DNA of 64,000 nt from Bacteroidales bacterium. Its GTDB lineage: Bacteria > Bacteroidota > Bacteroidia > Bacteroidales > WCHB1-69. The notes beneath the pieces are model-generated. The model was not told the origin of the DNA, made no database searches, and saw nothing but the letters and a program-made list of their open reading frames with translations. The position numbers and the translations under genes were made by a program. This document shows, piece by piece, positions 35,587 to 44,451 of the stretch (positions within the stretch are counted from its first letter, which is position 1; the number at the start of each line of letters is the position of its first letter). The stretch lies in assembly GCA_017617445.1 (NCBI GenBank), contig JAFZWE010000002.1, positions 62,001-126,000 on the forward strand, written 5' to 3'.

Positions 35587-36156
35587 ATGCAAAATAAACT
35601 CATTGTGGTTTCCGCACCGTCCGGAGCCGGAAAAACATCTATTGTCAGACATCTGCTGCAGGAAAATCCACTCCTCTCTTTTTCTGTATCAGCCACCACT
35701 CGCGCCAAACGCGAGACGGAGATTGACGGCAAAGATTACTATTTCATCTCTGTGCCTGAATTCCAAAAACGTATTGAAGAGGGCCGTTTCTTGGAGTGGC
35801 AGGAGGTGTACAAGGGTCAGTATTATGGCTCCTTGAAATCCGAGGTGGACCGCTTGGGCGCAGAGGGCAAAGTGGTGATTTTTGACGTGGATGTGCTGGG
35901 AGGCATCAATATAAAAAAGTTTTATGGGGAAAGGGCGTTGTCCATTTTCATCCAGCCCCCGACCATTGAGGATCTGAAGAAACGTCTGGCGGGCCGTGGC
36001 ACCGAGACTCCCGAGTCCCTTCAAAAAAGAGTGGACAAGGCCGAATATGAGTTGACTTTCGCCAATCAGTTTGACAGAATTGTTGTAAACGATGTCCTCT
36101 CTGTCGCACAACAGGAAGCCAGTCAGTTGATTCGTGATTTCTTATGTCAAAAATAG
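35587..36156 (+). CDS. gmk: Guanylate kinase
   Basis: The start at ATG 35587 puts the P-loop SAPSGAGKTS at residues 8-17, as in other Gmk proteins; ATG 35581 is also possible. GMP-binding residues lie in SATTRAKRETEIDGKDYYF (about 36-54), YGSLKSEV, and DVDVLGG. 189 residues. It phosphorylates GMP to GDP. The last 13 bases overlap nadD. Confidence 0.95.
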   Translation: MQNKLIVVSAPSGAGKTSIVRHLLQENPLLSFSVSATTRAKRETEIDGKDYYFISVPEFQKRIEEGRFLEWQEVYKGQYYGSLKSEVDRLGAEGKVVIFDVDVLGGINIKKFYGERALSIFIQPPTIEDLKKRLAGRGTETPESLQKRVDKAEYELTFANQFDRIVVNDVLSVAQQEASQLIRDFLCQK

Positions 36157-36719
36157 GTCTTTTTTTCGGCTCCTTCAATCCGATTCATATCGGTCACCTC
36201 ATCATGGCGGAGTATTTTGTGGAAAACACCGACCTGAATGAGGTGTGGTTTGTGGTCTCTCCAAACAATCCGTTGAAGAAAAAAGCCACCCTTCTCAATG
36301 AGCACCAGCGGTTATATATGGTGAATCTTGCCGTGGAGGACGATTCCCGCATGCGCTCTTGTGATATTGAGTTCAAAATGGACCGCCCCTCCTATACCTG
36401 CCATACGCTTGTGCGTCTGCGCGAAAAATATCCGGACAAGGATTTCGCCCTCATCATGGGTGAGGATAATCTCCAAAGTATCGAGAAGTGGAAAAACTAC
36501 GAGTATATCCTGGAGAATTTTCCGATATATGTCTATCCGCGGCCGGGAAGCGATGCCGGTGAAAGAAAAACTTCCCCCGGCGTGACTTTCGTCCCCGCGC
36601 CGCAAATTGGCATTTCCGCCACCATGATTCGAGAAAGCATCACCCAAGGTAAAAAAGTGACCTATTTCCTCCATCCCAAGGTAGAGAAGTATGTGGAAGA
36701 GATGAATTTGTATAAATGA
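36144..36719 (+). CDS. nadD: Nicotinate-nucleotide adenylyltransferase
   Basis: The 191-residue enzyme has the nucleotidyltransferase signature GSFNPIHIGHL (about 9-19) and the C-terminal ISATMIRESI (about 157-166, the ISxTxxR motif). VVSPNNPLKKK and the MGEDNLQSIEKWKNYEYI region are typical of NadD. It adenylates nicotinate mononucleotide in NAD synthesis. It overlaps gmk by 13 bases, so the two are likely translationally coupled. Confidence 0.95.
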   Translation: MSKIGLFFGSFNPIHIGHLIMAEYFVENTDLNEVWFVVSPNNPLKKKATLLNEHQRLYMVNLAVEDDSRMRSCDIEFKMDRPSYTCHTLVRLREKYPDKDFALIMGEDNLQSIEKWKNYEYILENFPIYVYPRPGSDAGERKTSPGVTFVPAPQIGISATMIRESITQGKKVTYFLHPKVEKYVEEMNLYK

Positions 36720-36736
36720 TGTTATTGTAAGCTATT

Positions 36737-37531
36737 ATGAAACAATATATTGACCTTTTGAATGAAATCATGGAGCACGGCGCGTACAAAGCCGACCGCA
36801 CCGGCACCGGCACCTATAGTATTTTTGGCTATCAGATGCGTTTTGACTTGAAAGAGGGTTTCCCGCTTCTCACCACCAAAAAACTGCACTTGCGCTCCAT
36901 CATTTATGAACTGCTGTGGTTCTTGCGCGGGGAGACCAATATTGCTTACCTCAAAGACCACAAGGTGACCATTTGGGATGAATGGGCAGATGAAAATGGC
37001 GATTTGGGACCAGTCTATGGAAAACAATGGCGCCGCTGGACCGCGGCAGACGGGCATGTCGTGGATCAGATTTCACAGCTGATTGACGAGTTGAAAAAGA
37101 ATCCCAGTTCCCGCCGCTTGATTGTGAATGCCTGGAATGTGGGGGAGATCGATCAGATGGCCCTGCCTCCCTGCCATGCTCTGTTCCAGTTTTATGCCAA
37201 TAATGGCGAGCTGTCCTGCCAGTTGTACCAGCGTAGCGCAGACGTGTTTCTCGGTGTCCCTTTCAATATTGCATCCTATGCCCTACTGCTGATGATGGTC
37301 GCTCAGGTGACAGGCTTTACGCCTCGCTATTTTATTCATACATTGGGTGATGCTCATTTGTACTCCAATCATTTGGAACAGGCAAAACTTCAGGTGAGCC
37401 GTGAACCACGGCCGCTACCGACCATGAAAATCAATCCCGAAGTAAAATCTATTTTTGATTTCCAATACGAGGATTTCACTTTGGAAAACTATGAGCCATG
37501 GCCGCATATCAAGGCGGAGGTGGCCGTGTGA
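36737..37531 (+). CDS. thyA: Thymidylate synthase
   Basis: The 264-residue protein is full length for ThyA. The catalytic Cys is in [10 protein letters not shown] (about 145-154), the dUMP-binding Arg in [10 protein letters not shown] and [18 protein letters not shown]. The C-terminus ends in KAEVAV, with the usual Val-rich closure. It makes dTMP from dUMP with methylenetetrahydrofolate. Last gene of the lysS operon; it ends 16 bases from the convergent ispF. Confidence 0.97.
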   Translation: MKQYIDLLNEIMEHGAYKADRTGTGTYSIFGYQMRFDLKEGFPLLTTKKLHLRSIIYELLWFLRGETNIAYLKDHKVTIWDEWADENGDLGPVYGKQWRRWTAADGHVVDQISQLIDELKKNPSSRRLIVNAWNVGEIDQMALPPCHALFQFYANNGELSCQLYQRSADVFLGVPFNIASYALLLMMVAQVTGFTPRYFIHTLGDAHLYSNHLEQAKLQVSREPRPLPTMKINPEVKSIFDFQYEDFTLENYEPWPHIKAEVAV

Positions 37532-37547
37532 TGATGAAAATGGGGAC

Positions 37548-38027
37548 TCACTTTTGAATAAGGGTAGCCGCCGCCATGACGACAACACCTTCGCCCCGTC
37601 CTACAAATCCCATCTTTTCGTTGGTCTTTGCTTTGACGGAAACTCTGTCCGGCGAGACGTGCATAATTTCTGCCAAAGTACTTTGCATTAATGACTTGTA
37701 TGCGGAAAGCTTGGGCTTTTCCAACACGATGGTGAGGTCCACATGGTTGACGTGCCATTGCTTCTGCTCCAGCAGTTCCACGGTTTTGCCAAGCAGGATG
37801 GTGCTGTCCATGTTTTTGTATTGAGGGTCGGTGTCGGGAAAGTGGGTGCCGATGTCTTGCAGGGATGCAGCTCCCAAGAGGGCGTCACAAAGGGCGTGGA
37901 TGACGGCATCTCCGTCGGAATGGGCTACACATCCCCGATCGGACGGTATATTCACTCCACCTAAAACCAACGGAAGTCCCTCCGCCAAGCGGTGGGAATC
38001 ATAGCCAAGTCCGAAACGAAAGTCCAT
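37548..38027 (-). CDS. ispF: 2-C-methyl-D-erythritol 2,4-cyclodiphosphate synthase
   Basis: The 159-residue protein shows the IspF zinc ligands (GYDSHRL, D9 and H11; HSDGD with the third His near 36), DIGTHFPDTDP (about 58-68) and the C-terminal KAKTNEKMGFVGRGEG (about 132-147). It makes the cyclic intermediate of the non-mevalonate isoprenoid pathway. It lies downstream of porV in the same direction, an order I also remember from Porphyromonas gingivalis, but a strong hairpin separates them. Confidence 0.96.
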   Translation of the reverse strand: MDFRFGLGYDSHRLAEGLPLVLGGVNIPSDRGCVAHSDGDAVIHALCDALLGAASLQDIGTHFPDTDPQYKNMDSTILLGKTVELLEQKQWHVNHVDLTIVLEKPKLSAYKSLMQSTLAEIMHVSPDRVSVKAKTNEKMGFVGRGEGVVVMAAATLIQK

Positions 38028-38044
38028 TTTTTTGTTTTTTAGAA

Positions 38045-38080
38045 GAAAAGGGATACGACAAAGTGTCTGTATCCCTTTTC
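38045..38080 (-). terminator. Long hairpin between porV and ispF
   Basis: GAAAAGGGATAC at 38045-38056 pairs with GTATCCCTTTTC at 38069-38080 (12 base pairs), with an inner GACA/TGTC helix. Read on the minus strand it ends in CTTTTCTTCT, so it probably ends the porU-porV transcript. Confidence 0.75.
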
Positions 38081-38101
38081 CTTGTATGATTATTACATGG
38101 G

Positions 38102-39358
38102 TTAGTTCATCTGTTCTCTGCCTTGTGTTCTGATTTTCTCTTTGTTGAAGGAGGCAAAATCAAAGAATAGAGTGAAGCGGAGGGTGTTTTCCAGCGGATG
38201 GTGCTGGTCCACTGTGAAAAGGTAGGAGATGTCCAGTCCGAAGATGCTGTAGTGGATTCCGGCACCCAAGGTGATGAACTGGCGGTTGCCTTTGGTGGGA
38301 TGCTCAAAGAAATATCCGGCACGCACAAAAAGGAGGTTGCGGTAGTTATACTCCATGCCCACAGACCAGTTCACTTCATGGAATTCTTCCAGTGCGCCGC
38401 CGGGAGCATCCGCGAAGGATTGGAAAATACCCTGAGCTACTGATACATCCGGATTCTTTCCGTAGGCAATGATGGGTTTCCCTGCGGCATCGTATTCTAT
38501 TCTTCCAGTGGAATCATTGACTGCATATTGGGGCGGGGTGGGAACCAAAAGCTTGTTGACTTCCACACCAAGCATCAAGCTGTGATGGGCATTGAATGCC
38601 AATTCATAGCTGACGCCGAGTTTCAAGTTTGTGGGGAGAAAGTCGCGGCGAAGGGTACCGGAGGAGTAGGACATCTTGTTTCCGATATTGGAGATGTTCA
38701 ATCCCGCACGCAAGGTGCTGTTCATGTTGTTGTTTTTTTTGAAACCGAAATCCTGTTCGTAAAACAGGGAGATGTCGGCGGCACCAGCCAGACCCGCATT
38801 GGTCTCCACACCTTCCACATACTGTCCGGCAGTGAGGTTGGAGTAAATGAAACGGGGGGTCAGTGCAATGGAGAGTTCGTCGATGAGTTTACGGCTGTAG
38901 GTGAGGTCAATGGCAAATTCGTTGGGCTTCTGGGTTCCCATAGAGTTGCCTTCATTGTCCGTGAATTGAATGTCTCCCAAAGAGAAGTAACGGAGAGAGA
39001 AGGCCAAGGCATCGTTATCCGTCACTTTGTAATAGGTGGACAAATAGAGCAGGTTGATGTCGTTCACCAGTTTGCGCAGCCACGGACTGTAGGAGACAGA
39101 AATCCCGAAAATGTTCTTGTTGAATACATATTTGGCGGGATTGTGGTGCTGGGAATTGACATCGGCAGAAGTGGCCACCCCCATGTCACCCATAGCTGCG
39201 GCACGTGAATCAGGTGCCACTTGCAAAAAGGGTACCGCTGTGGTGATGGTATTCAATTCCTGTCCTAAATAATTGTGGCTGGGGTCAACAGCTTGCGCGT
39301 GCAGTGAGGTGAGTCCAAGTAGTGAAATGCAGAAAAGGGTAAAACAGATTTTTTTCAT
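38102..39358 (-). CDS. porV: T9SS outer-membrane protein PorV (LptO)
   Basis: I start at ATG 39358 (MKKICFTLFCISLLGL), where a signal peptide begins (cleavage after LHAQ); the frame could run 17 codons further up. The 418-residue product is a FadL-like 14-strand barrel with NTITTAVPFLQVAPDSRAAAMGDMGVA in outline near the N-terminus, the hallmark of PorV. By family knowledge PorV takes folded cargo from the SprA translocon and hands it to PorU for cleavage and A-LPS attachment. It follows porU by 78 bases on the same strand. Confidence 0.93.
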   Translation of the reverse strand: MKKICFTLFCISLLGLTSLHAQAVDPSHNYLGQELNTITTAVPFLQVAPDSRAAAMGDMGVATSADVNSQHHNPAKYVFNKNIFGISVSYSPWLRKLVNDINLLYLSTYYKVTDNDALAFSLRYFSLGDIQFTDNEGNSMGTQKPNEFAIDLTYSRKLIDELSIALTPRFIYSNLTAGQYVEGVETNAGLAGAADISLFYEQDFGFKKNNNMNSTLRAGLNISNIGNKMSYSSGTLRRDFLPTNLKLGVSYELAFNAHHSLMLGVEVNKLLVPTPPQYAVNDSTGRIEYDAAGKPIIAYGKNPDVSVAQGIFQSFADAPGGALEEFHEVNWSVGMEYNYRNLLFVRAGYFFEHPTKGNRQFITLGAGIHYSIFGLDISYLFTVDQHHPLENTLRFTLFFDFASFNKEKIRTQGREQMN

Positions 39359-39406
39359 TGCAAAATAATGTTTTATAAAAAATGCCTCCCTTAAACGTAA
39401 AAAGAA

Positions 39407-39414
39407 CAAATATA
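39407..39414 (-). promoter_or_regulatory. Possible porV promoter box, minus strand (TATATTTG)
   Basis: CAAATATA on the plus strand lies 48 bases upstream of the porV ATG, in the gap after porU; porV may therefore be transcribed on its own as well. Confidence 0.45.
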
Positions 39415-39436
39415 TTTTATAGGTGTCTTTTTAATT

Positions 39437-42400
39437 TTACAGGATGACTAATTTTTCAATTTTTTCAGCCTGTTGTCCTTGGCTATCGCGCACCCGTATC
39501 CGGTACAGGTAGGTGCCCTTGCCGATGATGTCACCGAAATCATCGCGGCCGTCCCAGTAAATGGGTTCGCTACGGAAGCCCTGGGTGCATTGTGAGGCCT
39601 CCAGAGTGCGCACCACTTTTCCTGAAATGGTGTAGATGGTGATGAGAATGTCAAGCATTTCACCTGGACGGTTGTGTTCAAAGTAAAAAGCTGTGCGCGT
39701 GGTGAAAGGGTTGGGATAGTTCAGCACATGGTCTAATGTCAGTCCTTCGTCACTCACAACGACGAATTCCAGTTCTCCTTCCGAGACATTGTTCAAGATG
39801 TCCCAGGCACGAACTTTCAGTTTGTGGCTTCCTAAAGAGAGATTGTCCATGGGATAGCGCACCGCACCACAGTTGAAACTGTCGCGTTCGGCTTCATAAT
39901 AGTTGTTCAGGATGATTTGTTCCCCGTCGTCCAAGATGGCCACCAGATCGTGGCCGATGCCGTTGCCCGTGGTATTGATGCCATATTCATCTTTCAATTT
40001 CACCAGCAGGGTGGAAGAGGGGGTGACAGTGCCGCCGTTTACGAAGTTTTCATCGTTCATGTATAACTGGATTTCAGGGCCGTGGGTGTCGGTGATGTCC
40101 GCACCGCTCCTCCCACCAATGATCACATCGGTGAAAGACCCCGAAGCATCCGTCTGCGTGCTGTTGGCATAATAGCTGATCTTCCCGTTTCCATAGTTAT
40201 AATTGATGTCTTTAGGAAGAATGAAGGAAAAGTTGAAACGTGAACCCGTAACAGTCACATTTCCTTTGAAAAGGATGTTTTTCTGTACATCAAATTCAAA
40301 AAGAGGACTTTCCGGGTCGTTCTGCAAAGTGGTGTTTGTGGTTTTCTTGTCGTAGATGGATGGATACAGTACCCCGGAAAAATTGTTGGGAATGTGGCCG
40401 TGTACATCTTCGATATGGCCGGATATCCTCACGAGGGAAAGGGCTTTCAAGGTGTCGGAGAACTCTTCTGTGGCGATGCCGTTGATGGAGTCCGTGACGA
40501 CCCGCAATCGGGGCAGGGCCAGACGCATGGCAGGATCCCCCAAAACGTAAATCATGTTGATCTGGCTGTAGGCTCCCCCGATGGCGTTTTTGGCCCTCCG
40601 GTTGATTTCACCAAGCGTCAAGGTGCGGTTTTCGCTGTCGGTTTGGAACAGGTTGGCATAAAAGTTGGTGATGTACCGGTGGTTGTTGTAGGTGAAGGCG
40701 GTGCGTGAGGTGGTGATCATGCCGGAAGCCCCGCCGTTCTCATTCAGGAAGACCAACTCCGCGGGAGATACTGCCGCCCGGTCGTACCATCCGAATTCAC
40801 ATGTCATGGTGGTCATCCACGGCTGGTTGTAGCGGTTGCTCCAGGAGGTGATGTCCGTCAACTCAATGATGCGCTCGTGCGCCCAACCGGTTTTTCCTCC
40901 ATGCCCGACATAGTTGAACAATAGACAGCCCTTGTTCATCCGGTTGTTGATGGCCGTGGTCACTTCCGGGTATCTTGCCGAGGAAGAATAGGTGACCTGT
41001 TGGAAAGCATCTAGATAAATTTTTTCAATGTTCAAATTGGGGTAATTGTCAGCAGTGTATTTGGCAATGGAGTCAGCCGTGGTGATGTGGTCCCGCTGTT
41101 CATCATCCGCCACGAAAGTGGCCATGTTTTTCCAGTCCCCATAATTGCAATAAGGAGTATTGGCCCCAAGAATGGCGGAGGTTTCGTAATGGATGGTTTT
41201 GTCCACGGCGATTTTTGCTTGCGCCGCCGTGCTAACAGGGAATCGTCCGATGGCGATGTCAATAGTGCCCACGCACTGACTCCCCTCAGAGGGATCCAGC
41301 AATCCGAAATATTCATCGCAGGCACGGAAATAGTCCTCGATGATGGGACTTGCACTTTGGTAGTTGGGTACGTACAGAGGACAGCTGTTTTGGATGCCAC
41401 GGTAGTCGTAAGAGGGCCTTCCGAAAAGCAACAGGTAGGCCGGCTGTGTGCCATTGGTCTGGTCGTAAATCATCTTCATGTAGTCGCGGATGGCAGTTAT
41501 GTCCGGGGTTCCGGACGAGAATTCATTGTAAATCTGCTGCGGGGTGACCACTTTGACCGACAAGCCATCGTTCTCTCTGCGGAACGCCGCTAGCCGTTCT
41601 GCCTGTGTTTCAAAATCAGGGTGTGTAACAATGACAAAATCCACCCGGCTGCTTCCGTGCAAATCCTGGTTGACAACGCTTCCTTCAGTGGTGATGGAAT
41701 ATGCCCCATTATCGTTGAAAACCACAAATTTACGAAGTGAATCCGTGGGAGCGTTAAAGGTGAAGAGATTGCCGTTGAAAGTGCCTGTCATCTGTTTGGT
41801 TTGGTGAATGCGGGTGACATCCCACACTTTCATGTTGGACGACATGTCAGCGATGGAGAATTGGGTGACTTGCTGGCTGCCGATGCCCTCCAAAAAGCAG
41901 AAAGGAACTTGTGCTCCGGCACGGAGACGAGCATCTGCCTGCCATTCAATATAGTCCAAATATCCTATAGAGGAGCTGAGGGGTTTGGAGTAGGTCAGTG
42001 TGACAGGGGTGCTTCCTCCAGAGGTAGAGATGTTGAACGTTTTGGATGCTGTGGCTGCCAATTCACCTCCTGAAACTGCCGCTATTCCGAGGCTGCCGGC
42101 GGCCATGCCTCCAAGCGAAACGGAAAAATTTGAGTAGCGTGCCGAAGCTGCTGCCGCCCGCAGCGTCATCCGGAGAGGGGATACGAGTGTGGATGGGAGA
42201 TCAAGGGTGTAAGTGTACGATGTGGTGGAATTGTAGGCGTCGCCAAACCATTCACGACCGCCTTCTCCAAAATTGACTTTGTCTTCCTCAAAAAATCCGT
42301 AGGCTGTATAGGTGTCCGTGGTAATGGTGGGGGTGAGGTTCCGGTTGTCCTCTGAAGGAATCCGCAACTTTTCCCCAATTCCATTGTCAGTATTAATAAA

Positions 42401-43252
42401 GTAGTATGCCCGAGTGCCATACAAGTGGAAAGAATGGTTGAATTGATTTTCTAATGAATTATAGCTCCAACTGTGTGGACCGATGGCATAAAAGAGAAAA
42501 TAGTCATCCTGGTCAAAAATGCCGTCTCCCCCATCGTGCATTTCAATGGGGATTTCCTGAAGGTCATCATAACGGAAATCTGAATTGCTTTCGGAAAGCA
42601 TTCCTCCACCGTTGCCGAAAATGCTGATCCGGTTGGAAGAGAGTCCCGACAACGATATGCCCATAGCTGCCAGATTCGCGCCGGTGACTTTGTGAACCCC
42701 GGTCCGTACGGTGGAGACTTTATACCATCGCCCACTGCTTAGTATGGAATGTGTGGCATAAGTTCTGACTGTTTCAGATCCTTTTGTTCTTCCAATACCA
42801 TTAATACTTAGATTGATGCTGACCAATTTTTCATATCCGTTGGCCGTTTTTCGGATGGGAATGAACGACAAGGCCATAAGGGGCTTTTTTTTCTCCCAAA
42901 TGGTTTTCACAGAAATCTGGAGATCAGAGGATGCAAAGTCTGTCGGAATACATGCAATCTCCTCCGGACTCAAGCGAACATACGTCGCTTCTGTAACGGA
43001 AATCTCGTATTTTTCATAAGAAACGGGGATTTCATAGCGTTCAAAATATCGTGGAAGCGTTCCCTTTTGCTCATCTGGTGTGGCTCCTTCAAAATACAGC
43101 ACTTTTCGCGTTTCCCCCTCTTTGGGGGTGAGAAAAACAGGTTCTTCCCATGCAAGGGATATATTTTTTTGAAAAATTTGTGCCTGATTATCAATGGTTT
43201 TAAGAATAATAACAAAAAAAATCATTATTCTAACCCAAGAAAAACTCCTCAT
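39437..43252 (-). CDS. porU: T9SS C-terminal signal peptidase / sortase PorU
   Basis: The 1,271-residue protein has a signal peptide (to about NQAQ, residue 25), a long beta-rich N-terminal region (30-480), a gingipain-type C25 peptidase domain (about 540-900) and a C-terminal region ending in a CTD-like fold (NYPNPFTTRT; GKGTYLYRIRV). The catalytic pair is visible as H784 in YVGHGG and C818 in MTCEFGWYD, 34 residues apart. DFVIVTHPDF and LLLFGRPSYDYRG are typical. PorU cuts sorting domains from T9SS cargo and joins the cargo to A-LPS on the surface. It is divergent from porP with 167 bases between. Confidence 0.95.
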   Translation of the reverse strand: MRSFSWVRIMIFFVIILKTIDNQAQIFQKNISLAWEEPVFLTPKEGETRKVLYFEGATPDEQKGTLPRYFERYEIPVSYEKYEISVTEATYVRLSPEEIACIPTDFASSDLQISVKTIWEKKKPLMALSFIPIRKTANGYEKLVSINLSINGIGRTKGSETVRTYATHSILSSGRWYKVSTVRTGVHKVTGANLAAMGISLSGLSSNRISIFGNGGGMLSESNSDFRYDDLQEIPIEMHDGGDGIFDQDDYFLFYAIGPHSWSYNSLENQFNHSFHLYGTRAYYFINTDNGIGEKLRIPSEDNRNLTPTITTDTYTAYGFFEEDKVNFGEGGREWFGDAYNSTTSYTYTLDLPSTLVSPLRMTLRAAAASARYSNFSVSLGGMAAGSLGIAAVSGGELAATASKTFNISTSGGSTPVTLTYSKPLSSSIGYLDYIEWQADARLRAGAQVPFCFLEGIGSQQVTQFSIADMSSNMKVWDVTRIHQTKQMTGTFNGNLFTFNAPTDSLRKFVVFNDNGAYSITTEGSVVNQDLHGSSRVDFVIVTHPDFETQAERLAAFRRENDGLSVKVVTPQQIYNEFSSGTPDITAIRDYMKMIYDQTNGTQPAYLLLFGRPSYDYRGIQNSCPLYVPNYQSASPIIEDYFRACDEYFGLLDPSEGSQCVGTIDIAIGRFPVSTAAQAKIAVDKTIHYETSAILGANTPYCNYGDWKNMATFVADDEQRDHITTADSIAKYTADNYPNLNIEKIYLDAFQQVTYSSSARYPEVTTAINNRMNKGCLLFNYVGHGGKTGWAHERIIELTDITSWSNRYNQPWMTTMTCEFGWYDRAAVSPAELVFLNENGGASGMITTSRTAFTYNNHRYITNFYANLFQTDSENRTLTLGEINRRAKNAIGGAYSQINMIYVLGDPAMRLALPRLRVVTDSINGIATEEFSDTLKALSLVRISGHIEDVHGHIPNNFSGVLYPSIYDKKTTNTTLQNDPESPLFEFDVQKNILFKGNVTVTGSRFNFSFILPKDINYNYGNGKISYYANSTQTDASGSFTDVIIGGRSGADITDTHGPEIQLYMNDENFVNGGTVTPSSTLLVKLKDEYGINTTGNGIGHDLVAILDDGEQIILNNYYEAERDSFNCGAVRYPMDNLSLGSHKLKVRAWDILNNVSEGELEFVVVSDEGLTLDHVLNYPNPFTTRTAFYFEHNRPGEMLDILITIYTISGKVVRTLEASQCTQGFRSEPIYWDGRDDFGDIIGKGTYLYRIRVRDSQGQQAEKIEKLVIL

Positions 43253-43376
43253 ATTCCGTTTGAAAATTATGAATATTTCGCCGAAATAAACGTCAGCGTA
43301 AACATAAAATTGCAGAAATTTGAAAATGTTGATAACTTTTTAGAGGGATAATCGTAGAATGTTGACTAAAAAATAG

Positions 43377-43384
43377 TATTTTTG
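43377..43384 (+). promoter_or_regulatory. porP promoter box (TATTTTTG)
   Basis: The box lies 35 bases before the porP ATG, in the porU/porP intergenic region. No equally clear box is seen for porU on the other strand. Confidence 0.6.
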
Positions 43385-43419
43385 CGAGTTTTAAGATAAT
43401 AAGGAAAAAATATACCAAT

Positions 43420-44403
43420 ATGAAAAAGATCATTTGCGTTATCGGACTTCTGCTGGGGCTTTGCAGCATGAAGGTTTCGGCACAAGATCCACATTTTTCC
43501 CAGTTTTTTGCCAATCCGATATATTTGAACCCGGCATTTGCTGGAGCTAACGTGTGTCCGCGTATTACGGCGCATTTCCGTGACCAATGGCCCAACATTC
43601 ATGGCACGTATGTCACCTATTCTGCTTCGTATGACCAGCATTTCGACAAACTGGCAGGTGGTATCGGCGTACTTTTTATGGGCGACCATCAGGGCAACGG
43701 CGTAATCAATACCTATGCCGCCAGTTTCATTTATTCATATAAACTGAAAATTTCCAAGAAGTTCAACATGCGTTTCGCTTTGCAGGCAACTTTCCAAGAG
43801 AAAACCCTGAACTGGAACAAACTCACCTTCGGGGATATGATTGACCCCAAGTACGGTTTTGTATATGAAACCAATGAGGTGGCCCCCGACAAACAGAGCA
43901 AGGCTATCGCAGACTTCTCCGCGGGCTTCATCGGCTATACCAAGAACTTCTATTTCGGTCTGGCCGTCAACCACGTCACCCGACCGTATGAGGGTTTCAT
44001 CTCAGTGACCCGTCTTCCTGTGAAATGGACTGCCCATGTCGGTGGTTATTTTGACCTCAAGCGCAGAAGCCGCAAGAGCCGTTCTTTTGGTGACATCTCC
44101 ATCAGCCCGAACATCATTTACCAGCATCAGATGGACTTCCATCAGCTGAATTATGGGTTCTATTTGAACTACTATCCGTTTGTGGCAGGTTTGTGGTATC
44201 GTCAGAGCTTCCGTAATCCGGATGCTGTGGTCTTCATGTTCGGCCTGCAGCACGAACGCATCCGCGTGGCCTATTCCTACGACCTTACCGTCTCCAAACT
44301 CGCTAACCTCTCCGGCGGCTCTCATGAGGTTTCACTGCAACTCCTGCTGCCCTGCCCCGAAAGGAGAATCGTTAAGAAGGATTTGAATTGTCCTACATTC
44401 TAA
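43420..44403 (+). CDS. PorP/SprF-family T9SS outer-membrane protein
   Basis: The 327-residue protein has a signal peptide ending in VSAQ (residue 22) and starts DPHFSQFFANPIYLNPAFAGA, the exact N-terminal signature of the PorP/SprF family, followed by a barrel of about 14 strands (FHQLNYGFYLNYYPFVAGLWYR; YSYDLTVSKLANLSGGSHEVSL in outline). Family members sit in the outer membrane and link surface adhesins or the PorK/PorN ring to the machine. Whether it is the machine-bound PorP or an adhesin-linked SprF cannot be told from sequence alone; its neighbour gldJ and divergent porU favour a machine role. Confidence 0.9.
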   Translation: MKKIICVIGLLLGLCSMKVSAQDPHFSQFFANPIYLNPAFAGANVCPRITAHFRDQWPNIHGTYVTYSASYDQHFDKLAGGIGVLFMGDHQGNGVINTYAASFIYSYKLKISKKFNMRFALQATFQEKTLNWNKLTFGDMIDPKYGFVYETNEVAPDKQSKAIADFSAGFIGYTKNFYFGLAVNHVTRPYEGFISVTRLPVKWTAHVGGYFDLKRRSRKSRSFGDISISPNIIYQHQMDFHQLNYGFYLNYYPFVAGLWYRQSFRNPDAVVFMFGLQHERIRVAYSYDLTVSKLANLSGGSHEVSLQLLLPCPERRIVKKDLNCPTF

Positions 44404-44451
44404 AATATTATTTGAAAATAATCGTTTACACAATTGATAAAATCGTAAAAG